Origin: Amycolatopsis albispora
GTDB taxonomy: Bacteria > Actinomycetota > Actinomycetes > Mycobacteriales > Pseudonocardiaceae
Assembly (NCBI RefSeq): GCF_003312875.1
Contig: NZ_CP015163.1
Location: forward strand, 6,200,001 to 6,264,000
DNA: 64,000 nt
Direction: 5' to 3'
This document shows positions 1-8,205 of this stretch, piece after piece; the first letter of the stretch is position 1, and the number at the start of each line of letters is the position of its first letter. The notes beneath the pieces are model-generated. The model saw only the letters and a list, made by a program, of their open reading frames with translations, was not told the DNA's origin and ran no database searches. The translations under genes were made by a program, and so were the position numbers.

Positions 1-1126
1 AGTTCTCCGTCCGGGTGCGCACGTCGGCGGTCAGCGCGACCTGTTCGACCGCGGGCGGTGGGGCTTCCGGCGGCGGGTCCTCGCCGGTGGAGTTGACCAC
101 GATGACCGCGCCGGTGCCGACCAGCGCGGCGCCGACCAGGATCGCGCCCGCCTTGACCAGCATCCCGCCACCCGCACCGGCGGCGACCACCCCACCCGAT
201 CCGGCGACGGCACCAGCACCCGTTCCGGCGGGCGCGAGCATGGTCGCCCCCGCCAGCATCGCCAGTGGCGACACCGCGAGCAGCGCGCCCGCCCGCTGGG
301 CCAGTCGCGTCCAACCCCGGTCCTCCCAGTCCGGGCCGTAGGCCGCGACCGCGGCGGATTCCAGTTCGGACAGGAAGATCGCCGCGGTGCCCGGCCGTGC
401 CGCGGGATCCTTCGCCATGCCGCGCTCGACCAGCCGCCACAGCGGTTCCGGCACCTCACCGAACGGGATGGGCGCGTGGGCGTGCAGATTGCGCAGGGCT
501 TCGCGGTCGGCTGCCTCATACGGCCGATGTCCGGTGACGCACTGGAAGAACACGCAGGTCGCCGCGTAGACGTCGGTGGACGGGGTGGCCGCGTTCCCGG
601 CCCACTGCTCGGGTGCCATGTAACCCGGCGTGCCGACGGACAGCCCGGTTTCCCCGGCCAGCACGGCGATGCCGAAGTCGACCAGCTTGCTCTGGCGGTC
701 CGGCCGCACCAGCACGTTGTCCGGTTTGTAGTCCCGGTGCACCACACCGGCGGCGTGCGCGGCGGACAGGCCGAGCAGCGAACCCTTGAGCACCACCAGC
801 GCCGCTTCCGGGGTGAGCTCCCCTTCCGCGGTGAGGATCGCGCTGAGCGGGACGCCCGGCACGGCTTCCATCACGATCGCCGCGCCGTCGGGCGTCTCGA
901 TGAACTCGTGCAACCGCGCCACATACGGGCTGACCACCTGCGACAGCACCCGTGCTTCCTGCCGGAACGCGGCCACCAGCCGCGGATCGGCGAGGTGCTC
1001 GGCGTACAGGTACTTGATCGCCACCTCGGCGCCCGTGCCCTCCTGGCGCGCCAGCACCACGCGGCCGAAACCGCCTTCCCCCAGTGCCTTCACTTCGGTG
1101 AAGCCGGGGAGCGTCCATCCGCTCAC
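1..1126 (-). CDS. Membrane Ser/Thr protein kinase, C-terminus cut by window edge
   Basis: A eukaryotic-like Ser/Thr kinase; about 375 residues are visible and the reading frame runs off position 1. The GTG start (1124-1126) overlaps the stop of the upstream kinase by 4 bp. The glycine-rich loop GEGGFG is at residues 16-21, the catalytic lysine (VAIK) at 38, then HRDYKPDN, DFG and GTPGYMAPEQW, so the core looks active. The kinase domain is followed by an Ala/Gly-rich linker, one membrane helix (encoded near 100-170) and the start of a Pro-rich extracellular part. Tyr replaces the usual Leu in HRDLK, as in the kinase at 25.6 kb, so the two are close paralogs. Substrate and ligand are unknown. 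It is probably cotranscribed with the kinase at 1123-3087. Confidence 0.9.
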   Translation of the reverse strand, partial: MSGWTLPGFTEVKALGEGGFGRVVLARQEGTGAEVAIKYLYAEHLADPRLVAAFRQEARVLSQVVSPYVARLHEFIETPDGAAIVMEAVPGVPLSAILTAEGELTPEAALVVLKGSLLGLSAAHAAGVVHRDYKPDNVLVRPDRQSKLVDFGIAVLAGETGLSVGTPGYMAPEQWAGNAATPSTDVYAATCVFFQCVTGHRPYEAADREALRNLHAHAPIPFGEVPEPLWRLVERGMAKDPAARPGTAAIFLSELESAAVAAYGPDWEDRGWTRLAQRAGALLAVSPLAMLAGATMLAPAGTGAGAVAGSGGVVAAGAGGGMLVKAGAILVGAALVGTGAVIVVNSTGEDPPPEAPPPAVEQVALTADVRTRTEN

Positions 1127-3087
1127 CGCCAGACCGCCTTCGCCAGTGCCTCGTCGAGTTCGGCGATGCCCCACTCGTCCTCGATGACCACGTTCTTCGA
1201 CGGCACGAACCAGATCCGCTGGGTCAGCTCGGCCTCGGCTTCGGAGCTGCCGGGCCGGACGCACCGCACGGTCCACTTCTCGTAGGTCGCGTCCTGGTCG
1301 CCGACCTTCACCGTGGCGCTTTCGACCAGCGTCGCGGCACCGTCCTGCTTGAGGTCCTTGCGCCCGGCGGCGTTGCACGCGCGGCCGTTCGCGCTGCGGC
1401 GGTAAGGCTTGCCGGGCTCGTACTTGGGCTGCTCGTCGCTGGCCTGGGTGTTGTCGGTGACCAGGAAGTACTCGCAGTTGTAGTAGCGCTTCGGGTCCGC
1501 GCAGCCGGTGCCGTCCACGACCACCTTCTCCAGTCCCTGGTTCTGCACGGAAAAGCGGGTGGGCAGGCGGAGGTTCAGCGCGCCGAAGCGGAACGCCTCG
1601 TCCTTCGGCGGCGGGGTCGTCGTGGTCGGCGCCGGGGGCACCGAACGCTGGTCGGGGAGCAGTTTGAGAACCTCCGGGGCGAGCAGGTCGGTCATCCGCG
1701 CATACGGGAGCAGCACGGTTTCCGGCTTCTGGCAGGTGAGGGCGAAGGCCACGCCGTCCGGTGCGAGGGCGAGCACCAGCTCGTCGGCGTTCAGGGTTTT
1801 GTTCTCGCAGCGACGGTGGTAGTCGAGCCGGTGGGAAAGCTGGTCGATGCCGTTGTCGCTCAACGCTTCCGGGGTCAGCAGTTCGCGCACGCCCAGCGGT
1901 TTGCCCTCGTTGAGCGCGACGGTGACGGCTCGGGGGTAGGGCTGCTCGTCGCCGCTCCTGTTGTCGTAACGCACGGACAGTAGTTCGCCGGTCTGCAGCA
2001 CGATCGTCGGTTTTGACGTCCCGTCCTGGTTGTCGGCGCGCAGCTTTTCGCGGTGCTCGTCGAACGGGTGGCGCAGCGCCTGGTTGACCCGGGCGCCGAC
2101 GAGCAGGTCCTGGTAGCCGTGCACCTGGACGATCTCGCCCTCGATGGCGAAGGTGGCTTCGCGCTCGGCCACCGGCTCGACCGCGACGGTCAGCACCTGC
2201 TGCAGCATCTGCGGGGGCGCGGCGGGCGGCGGTTCCTCTTCCCTGGTCACGACAAACACGACCCCGGCGGCGATCACGGCGAGACCGAGCACGACCACGC
2301 CGCTTTTCAGCAGCAGCCCGGTCGCCGGTGGTTCGGCCGGGTCCGCCGCCAGGATGGCGCGGCCCCGACGTTCCCACTTCTTGCCGTAGGTGGTGGTCGC
2401 CACGGTTTCCAGCGCGTCGGCGAACTGCTCGGCGCTGGCCGGGCGGTACGCCGGATCCTTCGCCATGCCCCAGGTGAGCAGGCCCCACAGCGGTTCCGGC
2501 ACCTCACCGAACGGGATGGGCGCGTAGCGGTGCAACTGGCGCAGCGTGTCCGGATCGTCCGCTTCGTACGGCGGGTGACCGGTGAGGCATTCGAAGAACA
2601 CGCAGGTCGCGGCGTAGATGTCGGCGGCGGTGGTGCCGGACTCCCCGGCCAGCGCGGCGGTGCCGAAGTCGACCAGCTTGGCCTGGCCGTCGTCGGTGAC
2701 CAGCACGTTCGCCGATTTGAGGTCGCGGTGGACCAGCTCGATGGCGTGTGCGTCGGCGAGCCCGAGCAGCGTGTTCTTGAACACGGCGAGCGCGGCCTCC
2801 GGCGGGAGCGCGCCGTTGTCGTGCAGCAGGCGGTGCAGCGAGACGCCGGGCACGGCCTCCATCACCAGCGCGCGGGAGGACTCGATGAACTCGTGCAGGC
2901 GGACGGCGTACGGGCTGTCCAGGTGCTGCCAGGCGGCGGCTTCGACCCGGAATTCGTCGAGCGGGAGCCAGTCGAAGAGGTACTTGACGGCGACCACCGC
3001 ACCGGTGCGGTCCTGGCGCGCGAGCACCACGCGGCCGAAGTTGCCGTCGCCGAGGGACTCCAGCTCCGTGAACCCCGGCTCGCTCAC
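1123..3087 (-). CDS. Membrane Ser/Thr protein kinase lacking the activation segment
   Basis: 654 residues. A strong Shine-Dalgarno (AGGAGG at about 3091-3096) supports the GTG start at 3087. Visible motifs are GDGNFG (13-18), Lys35, HRDLKSAN (120-127) and DFG (140-142). After DFG only about 13 residues separate it from the helix-F Asp156 (DIYAATC). The paralogs at 1 and 25.6 kb carry the GTP-x-YMAPEQW segment there, about 19 residues longer. The activation loop and APE motif are therefore deleted in frame, which predicts a pseudokinase or an abnormally regulated kinase. One membrane helix at about 259-282 is followed by a roughly 370-residue extracellular region, related to that of the 25.6-kb kinase (both carry a predicted sensor-like domain and a Pro/Thr-rich spacer). 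The extracellular ligand is unknown. Confidence 0.9.
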   Translation of the reverse strand: MSEPGFTELESLGDGNFGRVVLARQDRTGAVVAVKYLFDWLPLDEFRVEAAAWQHLDSPYAVRLHEFIESSRALVMEAVPGVSLHRLLHDNGALPPEAALAVFKNTLLGLADAHAIELVHRDLKSANVLVTDDGQAKLVDFGTAALAGESGTTAADIYAATCVFFECLTGHPPYEADDPDTLRQLHRYAPIPFGEVPEPLWGLLTWGMAKDPAYRPASAEQFADALETVATTTYGKKWERRGRAILAADPAEPPATGLLLKSGVVVLGLAVIAAGVVFVVTREEEPPPAAPPQMLQQVLTVAVEPVAEREATFAIEGEIVQVHGYQDLLVGARVNQALRHPFDEHREKLRADNQDGTSKPTIVLQTGELLSVRYDNRSGDEQPYPRAVTVALNEGKPLGVRELLTPEALSDNGIDQLSHRLDYHRRCENKTLNADELVLALAPDGVAFALTCQKPETVLLPYARMTDLLAPEVLKLLPDQRSVPPAPTTTTPPPKDEAFRFGALNLRLPTRFSVQNQGLEKVVVDGTGCADPKRYYNCEYFLVTDNTQASDEQPKYEPGKPYRRSANGRACNAAGRKDLKQDGAATLVESATVKVGDQDATYEKWTVRCVRPGSSEAEAELTQRIWFVPSKNVVIEDEWGIAELDEALAKAVWR

Positions 3088-3192
3088 CCCGGCCTCCTTA
3101 GTCACCCCCACTTGGAGGTGACGTGCACCGCAGCGGTTCCCGGCAACCAGAGTTAGGGTTACCCGTCGGTACGCCAACCCGTTGGAGGTTCG
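3088..3192. promoter_or_regulatory. Divergent promoter region, kinase pair / lyase pair
   Basis: 105 bp between oppositely directed operons. It holds a GTCACC...GGTGAC inverted repeat next to the kinase start and a GGGTTACCC palindrome at 3156-3164. The SD of the lyase gene (GGAGG) is at about 3183-3187. No convincing -35/-10 pair was assigned; the operator role is inference. Confidence 0.3.
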
Positions 3193-4251
3193 ATGCGCTC
3201 GCCGAAGGACTTCTTCGCGCCACTGGCCGTGGGAGCGCCGGAGCCCGTCCGGCAGATCCCCGCGCTGCCTTCGCGCATGATCCACTTCTTCGACCCGAGC
3301 AACGAGAAGATGGCCGCCAAGGCGCCGGAGATCGCCAAGAAGGTCGACGTGCTGCTCGGCAACCTCGAAGACGCGGTGAAGGCCGACCGCAAGGAGGCCG
3401 CGCGCACCGGGCTGGTGGAGATCGCCAAGGCCAACGACTTCGGCAGCACGCAGCTGTGGACCAGGGTGAACAGCCTCGATTCGCCGTGGGTGCTGGACGA
3501 CCTGATCACGCTGGTCACCGAGATCGGCGACAAGCTCGACGTGATCATGGTGCCGAAGGTGGAGGGCGCGCAGGACATCCACTACGTCGACCGGCTGCTC
3601 GCGCAGTTGGAGGCGCGGGCGGGGCTGGAGCGGCCGCTGCTGGTGCACGCCATTCTGGAGACCGCCTCCGGGGTGGCCAACGTGGAGGAGATCGCCGGGG
3701 CCAGCCCGCGCATGCAGGGCATCTCGCTCGGGCCGGCCGACCTGGCCGCGAGCCGCCGGATGAAGACCACCCGGGTGGGTGGCGGGCATCCGGGTTACCT
3801 GGTGCGCACCGACCCGGTCGGCGAGGACCTGACCGCCGGGCGCACCACCTACCAGCAGGACCTGTGGCACTACACGGTGGCGCGCATGGTCGACGCGTGC
3901 GCGATGCACGGGATCCTGCCGTACTACGGGCCGTTCGGGGACATCCGCGACGTGGTCGGGTGCGAGGACCAGTTCCGCAACGCGTTCCTGCTCGGGTGCG
4001 TGGGCGCGTGGAGCCTGCACCCGGCGCAGATCGACATCGCGAAGCGGGTGTTCTCGCCGTCGCCGGAGGACGTGGCCTGGGCGCGCCGGGTGATCGCCGA
4101 AATGGGTGATGGCACCGGCGCGGTGATGATCGACGGGAAGATGCAGGACGACGCCTCGGTGAAGCAGTGCCGGGTGGTGGCGGAGCTGGCCGACGCGCTG
4201 GCCGCGTCCGATCCGGAACTGGCCGAGGCCTACCGGGAGGCTCAGTCTTGA
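3193..4251 (+). CDS. HpcH/HpaI-CitE family CoA-ester lyase, malyl-CoA lyase-like
   Basis: 352 residues, ATG start after GGAGG. The fold is that of the HpcH/HpaI aldolase and citrate-lyase beta superfamily. Seen are the acidic LEDAV near residue 55, the Arg of TRVNS, the IMVPKVEGA segment, the [10 protein letters not shown] strand that carries the metal-binding Glu, and a [14 protein letters not shown] stretch. That last stretch, with [11 protein letters not shown] and WSLHPAQ, is typical of the malyl-CoA / beta-methylmalyl-CoA lyase (Mcl) branch, which cleaves or forms 3-hydroxyacyl-CoA with Mg2+. The stop overlaps the TTG start of a second family member, so the two probably act in one acyl-CoA degradation route or as a complex. 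The exact substrate cannot be told from sequence. Confidence 0.85.
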   Translation: MRSPKDFFAPLAVGAPEPVRQIPALPSRMIHFFDPSNEKMAAKAPEIAKKVDVLLGNLEDAVKADRKEAARTGLVEIAKANDFGSTQLWTRVNSLDSPWVLDDLITLVTEIGDKLDVIMVPKVEGAQDIHYVDRLLAQLEARAGLERPLLVHAILETASGVANVEEIAGASPRMQGISLGPADLAASRRMKTTRVGGGHPGYLVRTDPVGEDLTAGRTTYQQDLWHYTVARMVDACAMHGILPYYGPFGDIRDVVGCEDQFRNAFLLGCVGAWSLHPAQIDIAKRVFSPSPEDVAWARRVIAEMGDGTGAVMIDGKMQDDASVKQCRVVAELADALAASDPELAEAYREAQS

Positions 4252-5102
4252 GACCACGCAGGTCCGTGCTCTACATGCCCGGCGCGAACGAGCGCGCGCT
4301 GGAGAAGGCGAAGACGCTGCCCGCCGACGCGCTCATCCTCGACCTCGAGGACGCCGTCGCGCCGGACGCCAAGGAAGCGGCGCGGGAGCGGGTGTGCGCG
4401 TCGGTTTCGCAGTACGGCTCGCGTGAGGTGACGATCCGGGTCAACGGCCTGGACACCGAATGGCACGACGCCGATCTCCGCGCCGCCGCGCAGGCCGGTC
4501 CGGCCGCGGTGGTGGTGCCGAAGGTGAACTCGGCGGGCGAGGTGCACAACATCGAGCGCGCGCTCGAACTGGGCGGCGCGCCCGAGCACACCAAGATCTG
4601 GGCGATGCTGGAAACGCCGGTCGCGATGCTGCACGCGGAGGAGATCGCGGCCGCGTCGGACCGGCTGACCGTGCTGGTGATGGGCACGAACGACCTGGCG
4701 AAGGAACTGCACGCGGAGTTCGTGCCGGGCCGGGCGCCGCTGCTGGGCGGGCTGTCGCTGGCGCTGCTGGCCGCGCGGGCCACCGGCAAGGTGATCCTGG
4801 ACGGCGTCTACAACGATGTGAAGGACGTCGAAGGCTTCGAGGCGGAATGCGTGCAGGGCCGCCAGTTCGGTTTCGACGGGAAGACCCTGATCCACCCGGC
4901 GCAGCTGGAGCCGTGCAACCGGATCTTCGCACCGTCGGCGGCGGAGATCGCCTCGGCGCGGAAGATCACCGCCGCCTTCGAAGAAGCACGCGCGGCGGGT
5001 AAGGGCGTGGTCACCGTGGACGGGCGGATGATCGAAAACCTGCACGTGGAGAACGCGCGCCGAATCCTCGACCTGGCCGAAGCCATCGGCACGGCGGAGT
5101 AG
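4248..5102 (+). CDS. CitE-like CoA-ester lyase
   Basis: 284 residues from a TTG start that overlaps the preceding stop by 4 bp (TTGA). An in-frame start upstream at 4167 exists but would lie inside the previous gene. The N-terminus [18 protein letters not shown] is the classic start of stand-alone CitE/HpcH proteins. [14 protein letters not shown]-like [30 protein letters not shown] and GKTLIHPAQ follow in the family order. A Mg2+-dependent lyase for a (S)-citramalyl-CoA or malyl-CoA type ester is likely. It is smaller than its neighbour and more bacterial-CitE-like, so the pair probably has distinct substrates or subunits. No citrate lyase alpha or gamma genes are nearby, which argues against a citrate lyase complex. 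Confidence 0.85.
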   Translation: MRPRRSVLYMPGANERALEKAKTLPADALILDLEDAVAPDAKEAARERVCASVSQYGSREVTIRVNGLDTEWHDADLRAAAQAGPAAVVVPKVNSAGEVHNIERALELGGAPEHTKIWAMLETPVAMLHAEEIAAASDRLTVLVMGTNDLAKELHAEFVPGRAPLLGGLSLALLAARATGKVILDGVYNDVKDVEGFEAECVQGRQFGFDGKTLIHPAQLEPCNRIFAPSAAEIASARKITAAFEEARAAGKGVVTVDGRMIENLHVENARRILDLAEAIGTAE

Positions 5103-5159
5103 CGCTCTCGTCCTGGACGTTGGTTCGCGTGGTTCGCCCGGTGCGTAACATGACGAACC

Positions 5160-6284
5160 ATGCGTACCACGCCGCTGACCTCGATCGATGTCGAAGGCTT
5201 CACATCGATCCGGTCGGCGTCGGTCGATCTTCGTGCCTTGAACGTGCTCGTGGGCGCAAACGGTGCGGGCAAGAGCAACTTCGTCCACGTTTTCGAGTTG
5301 CTCAGCCATGTGGTCGAGCAGGGCTTGGGACTCTTCGTCGGGTTGAACGGTGGCGCTTCGGCTCTGCTCAATTCAGGCAGTGAGCCCCGACTCCGCGTCA
5401 GTGTTCAAACTGACGCTGGCTCGTACGAATTCGCGCTCCTGCCCGCGGCGAACGACGAGTTCGTCTTCGAACACGAATCCGTCAGCCTCGACGAACCTCG
5501 CAGTGAAACCGGCGTACGGTCCTTCGGGCAAGGGCAGCGAGAGAGTCGGCTCAATCCGGCCGCCTTTCACCCGGAGTCGCGAGAAATCTCATCAGTTGTC
5601 GACCCGCTCCACAGCTGTCGCGTGTTCCATTTTCACGACACCAGCCGGAACGCGCCGGTCAAGCAGTACGTCTCGACCGCCGACAACCTCACTCTTCGCA
5701 ATGACGCGGGGAACTTGGCGGCAGTGCTGCTGTACTTGCAAAGCAGCGAGGACCCACAGGACCGCGCTGCTTACCAGCGGATCGTCCGCACCGTCCAGCT
5801 CATCGCGCCGTTCTTCCGTGACTTCGTGCTGGTGCCGGAGAGCAGTGATCGGGTGCTGCTGCGCTGGCGGCAGCGGGGCTCGGACGCGGTGTTCTCGGCC
5901 AATCAGATGTCGGACGGCACCTTGCGCTTCGTCTGCTTGGTGACGCTGCTCCAGCAACCCAAGCTGCCCGCCGTCGTGGTGCTCGACGAGCCGGAACTGG
6001 GCCTGCACCCGTCGGCGATCGTGTTGCTGGCCGACCTGATCAAGCAGGCGTCCGCGCGCAGCCAGGTCCTGCTCGCCACGCAGTCGGTGACCTTGATGAA
6101 CCAGTTCAGCGTGCAGGACCTGATCGTGGTCGAACGCGACGAGCAGCAGGGTGGGTCGGTGTTCACCAGGCCCGACCCGGAGCGGCTACGCGAGTGGCTG
6201 GACGAGTACTCGCTCGGTGAGCTGTGGGAGAAACACCTGATCGGCGGACAGCCGGGAACGCGGGGCAGCATCACCGATGCCTGA
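5160..6284 (+). CDS. AAA family ATPase (AAA_21/OLD-like), defence-type
   Basis: 374 residues. Walker A GANGAGKS is at 32-39, preceded by the SMC/RecF-like IDVEGFTSIRSASVDL strand-turn. Walker B LDEPELGLHP is near 275-284, and ATQSVTLMNQF is the D-loop/His-loop region near 306. This is the ABC-type ATPase module of OLD (overcoming lysogenisation defect), RloA and PARIS AriA-like proteins. It has no fused TOPRIM domain. That role would be filled by the next gene, whose start overlaps by 8 bp. No strong SD precedes the ATG at 5160, so the mRNA may be near-leaderless. Role by analogy: sensing or gating ATPase of an anti-phage toxin system (inference). The partner gene is truncated, so the module may be inactive. 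Confidence 0.8.
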   Translation: MRTTPLTSIDVEGFTSIRSASVDLRALNVLVGANGAGKSNFVHVFELLSHVVEQGLGLFVGLNGGASALLNSGSEPRLRVSVQTDAGSYEFALLPAANDEFVFEHESVSLDEPRSETGVRSFGQGQRESRLNPAAFHPESREISSVVDPLHSCRVFHFHDTSRNAPVKQYVSTADNLTLRNDAGNLAAVLLYLQSSEDPQDRAAYQRIVRTVQLIAPFFRDFVLVPESSDRVLLRWRQRGSDAVFSANQMSDGTLRFVCLVTLLQQPKLPAVVVLDEPELGLHPSAIVLLADLIKQASARSQVLLATQSVTLMNQFSVQDLIVVERDEQQGGSVFTRPDPERLREWLDEYSLGELWEKHLIGGQPGTRGSITDA

Positions 6285-6768
6285 GCGGTTGCACCTGCTG
6301 GTCGAGGGGCAGACCGAGGAAGAAGTCGTCCGGCTGGTGCTTCGCCCCTACCTCGCCGCCCGCGGCTGGATCGTCACCTCCTCGATCGTGCGGACTCGGC
6401 AGTCCGCGGACGCCCGTCGTGGTGGCGTGACCAGCTGGCCCAAGATCGAACGCGAAATCCGGATGTTGCTCGGCAGCACCCGGCTGCGGGTGCTGACCAC
6501 GCTGTTCGACTACTACGGCTTCCCGGCCGACGCCCCCGGTATGGCGGATCGGCCCACCGGCTCGGCCGCCGACCGGGTGCTGCACGTCGAGCGCGCACTG
6601 GCCACCGCGGTCGGCGATCACCGGTTCCTCCCGCACCTGGTCCTCCACGAGACCGAGACCTGGGTGTTCGCCGCCGGAGCCGAGCTGGCCGAACTGCGTG
6701 GAACGCCCGAACTGGCCGACCGGCTGCAGGCCGACATCGCGACCGCGGGCGGCCAGCTCGGCTCCCAG
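6277..6768 (+). pseudogene. DUF4276 (TOPRIM-like) gene truncated by a palindrome
   Basis: It starts with ATG inside the end of the ATPase gene. It encodes LLVEGQTEEEVV at residues 7-18, LFDYYGFP in the middle and HLVLHETETWVF near 125, the order seen in DUF4276 proteins, which resemble TOPRIM nucleases such as DUF4435/AriB. DUF4276 proteins usually run 200-230 residues. Here recognisable sequence stops at about residue 164, exactly where the palindrome at 6769-6819 begins. No stop codon intervenes: the frame continues through the palindrome into the aminotransferase and closes only at 8160, for a potential 627-residue fusion. I interpret it as a gene whose 3' end was lost on palindrome insertion or recombination. 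A functional short form or a real fusion protein is the alternative. Confidence 0.7.
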
Positions 6769-6819
6769 ACACGAATGTGGCTTTCGGGGCGAAATCGGCC
6801 CCGAAAGCCACATTCGTGT
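6769..6819. repeat. Perfect palindrome, 22-bp arms, 7-nt loop
   Basis: The left arm 6769-6790 begins ACACGAATGTGGC and ends TTTCGGGGC. The right arm 6798-6819 is its exact reverse complement and the loop is GAAATCG. There is no trailing T-run, so it is not a standard terminator. A perfect palindrome of this size between two genes looks like a dispersed REP- or MITE-like element. I recall similar sequences in Amycolatopsis genomes, but only one copy was noticed in this window. Confidence 0.85.
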
Positions 6820-6927
6820 TCAGGGGTGGCCGGTCTCGCGAGGCACGCGGCGAGACCTGGCGAGGCGGGGGCGGCGGCCATGGCCGACAATCAGGGCGAG
6901 AACGGCCCCTCCCCGTTAGGAAGTACC

Positions 6928-8160
6928 TTGACCGACGTCACCGCGCTGCGGGCAGAGCACGAACGGCTGTGTGCCGAAGGACTGAAGCTCGACCTCACCC
7001 GTGGCAAGCCCGCGCCCGATCAGCTCGACCTGTCCACCGCGCTGCTCGACCTGCCGGGGGCCGCCGGGTTCCGCGCGGCCGACGGCACCGACACGCGCAA
7101 CTACGGCGGCCTCCAGGGCCTGCCCGAGCTGCGTGCGGTGTGGAGCGAGGTGCTCGGCATCCCCGCGGCGCAGCTGATCACCGGTGGCAACTCCAGCCTC
7201 GCGCTGATGCACGACAGCGTGGTCGCGGCGCTGCTGAACGGGACCACCGACGGCCCGGCCTGGGCGGGCCAGCGGATCAAGTTCCTCTGCCCGGTGCCCG
7301 GGTACGACCGGCACTTCGCCATCTGCGAGCAGTTCGGCATCGAGATGATCCCGGTCGCGATGGACGACAACGGCCCCGACGTCGCCGAGGTCAAGCGGCT
7401 GGTCGCCGAGGACGCGCAGATCAAGGGCATGTGGTGCGTGCCGAAGTACAGCAACCCGACCGGGGTATCCTACTCCGCCGAGGTGGTCGCCGAGCTGGCG
7501 TCGATGCCGGCCGCCGCGCCCGACTTCCGGCTCTTCTGGGACAACGCCTACGCGGTGCACCACCTGACCGACACCGAGGTCGAGATCGCCGACGTGCTCC
7601 GGCTGGCCGCCGAAGCCGGTCACCCGGATCGCCCGTTCGTGTACGCCTCGACCTCGAAGATCACGCTCGCCGGGAGCGGGGTGTCGTTCTTCGGCGGGTC
7701 CGAGGCGAACGTGCAGTGGCTGCTCGCGCACCTGAGCAAGCGCACCATCGGCCCGGACAAGATCAACGAGCTGCGGCACGTGCGCTTCCTGCCGGACGCC
7801 AAGAGCGTGGCCGAGCACATGCGCCGCCACCGCGAGATCATCCAGCCGAAGTTCGACCTGGTGCTCTCCATCCTGGACACCGAGCTGGGCGCAGTGGACG
7901 GCGTCAGCTGGACCAAGCCGGAAGGCGGCTACTTCATCAGCCTCGACGTGCCGGACGGCACCGCCAAGCGCGTGGTCGAGCTGGCCGGGCAGGCCGGGGT
8001 CAAGCTCACCCCGGCCGGGGCGACCTTCCCGCTCGGTGACGACCCGCGTGACCGCAACATCCGCCTCGCCCCGACCTTCCCGAAGATCGAAGAGGTCGAG
8101 GCCGCGACCCGCGCGCTGGCGGTCTGCGTGCGGCTCGCGGTGAGCGAAAGCGCGGCTTAA
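6928..8160 (+). CDS. Class I/II aminotransferase, Rv3722c-type aspartate aminotransferase
   Basis: 410 residues from TTG 6928, which has a good SD (TAGGAAG). An in-frame ATG at 6880 is a weaker alternative. LDLTRGKPAPDQLDLS, TDTRNYGGLQGLPELR, FLCPVPGYDRHFAICE, GMWCVPKYSNPTGV and FRLFWDNAYAVHH agree closely with mycobacterial Rv3722c. That enzyme is the main aspartate aminotransferase (oxaloacetate + glutamate <=> aspartate + 2-oxoglutarate). The PLP lysine is in ASTSKIT at about residue 244; the Asn of YSNPTG and the Asp of FWDNAY contact the cofactor. It is cytosolic, in nitrogen assimilation. The upstream open frame is shared with the truncated DUF4276 gene, so its promoter must lie within or beyond the palindrome unless it is expressed from the ATPase promoter. 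Confidence 0.9.
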   Translation: MTDVTALRAEHERLCAEGLKLDLTRGKPAPDQLDLSTALLDLPGAAGFRAADGTDTRNYGGLQGLPELRAVWSEVLGIPAAQLITGGNSSLALMHDSVVAALLNGTTDGPAWAGQRIKFLCPVPGYDRHFAICEQFGIEMIPVAMDDNGPDVAEVKRLVAEDAQIKGMWCVPKYSNPTGVSYSAEVVAELASMPAAAPDFRLFWDNAYAVHHLTDTEVEIADVLRLAAEAGHPDRPFVYASTSKITLAGSGVSFFGGSEANVQWLLAHLSKRTIGPDKINELRHVRFLPDAKSVAEHMRRHREIIQPKFDLVLSILDTELGAVDGVSWTKPEGGYFISLDVPDGTAKRVVELAGQAGVKLTPAGATFPLGDDPRDRNIRLAPTFPKIEEVEAATRALAVCVRLAVSESAA

Positions 8161-8167
8161 TCGGTGG

Positions 8168-8205
8168 CCCCGTTCCCCCAGGGCAAATAGCTTGGGGGAA
8201 TGGGG
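8168..8205 (+). promoter_or_regulatory. Hairpin covering SD and start codon of the MFS gene
   Basis: The arms 8168-8180 and 8193-8205 pair over 13 bp with one G-T wobble. The right arm contains the SD (GGGGGA) and the ATG at 8200. The hairpin starts 8 nt after the aminotransferase stop. A terminating ribosome would melt it, so translational coupling is a reasonable inference; it may also attenuate transcription. Confidence 0.55.

Noticed and set aside
3088..4257. Upstream extension of the second kinase frame to give 1044 residues
   Set aside because: The extension is antisense to the lyase gene and has shadow composition; the real start at 3087 has AGGAGG.
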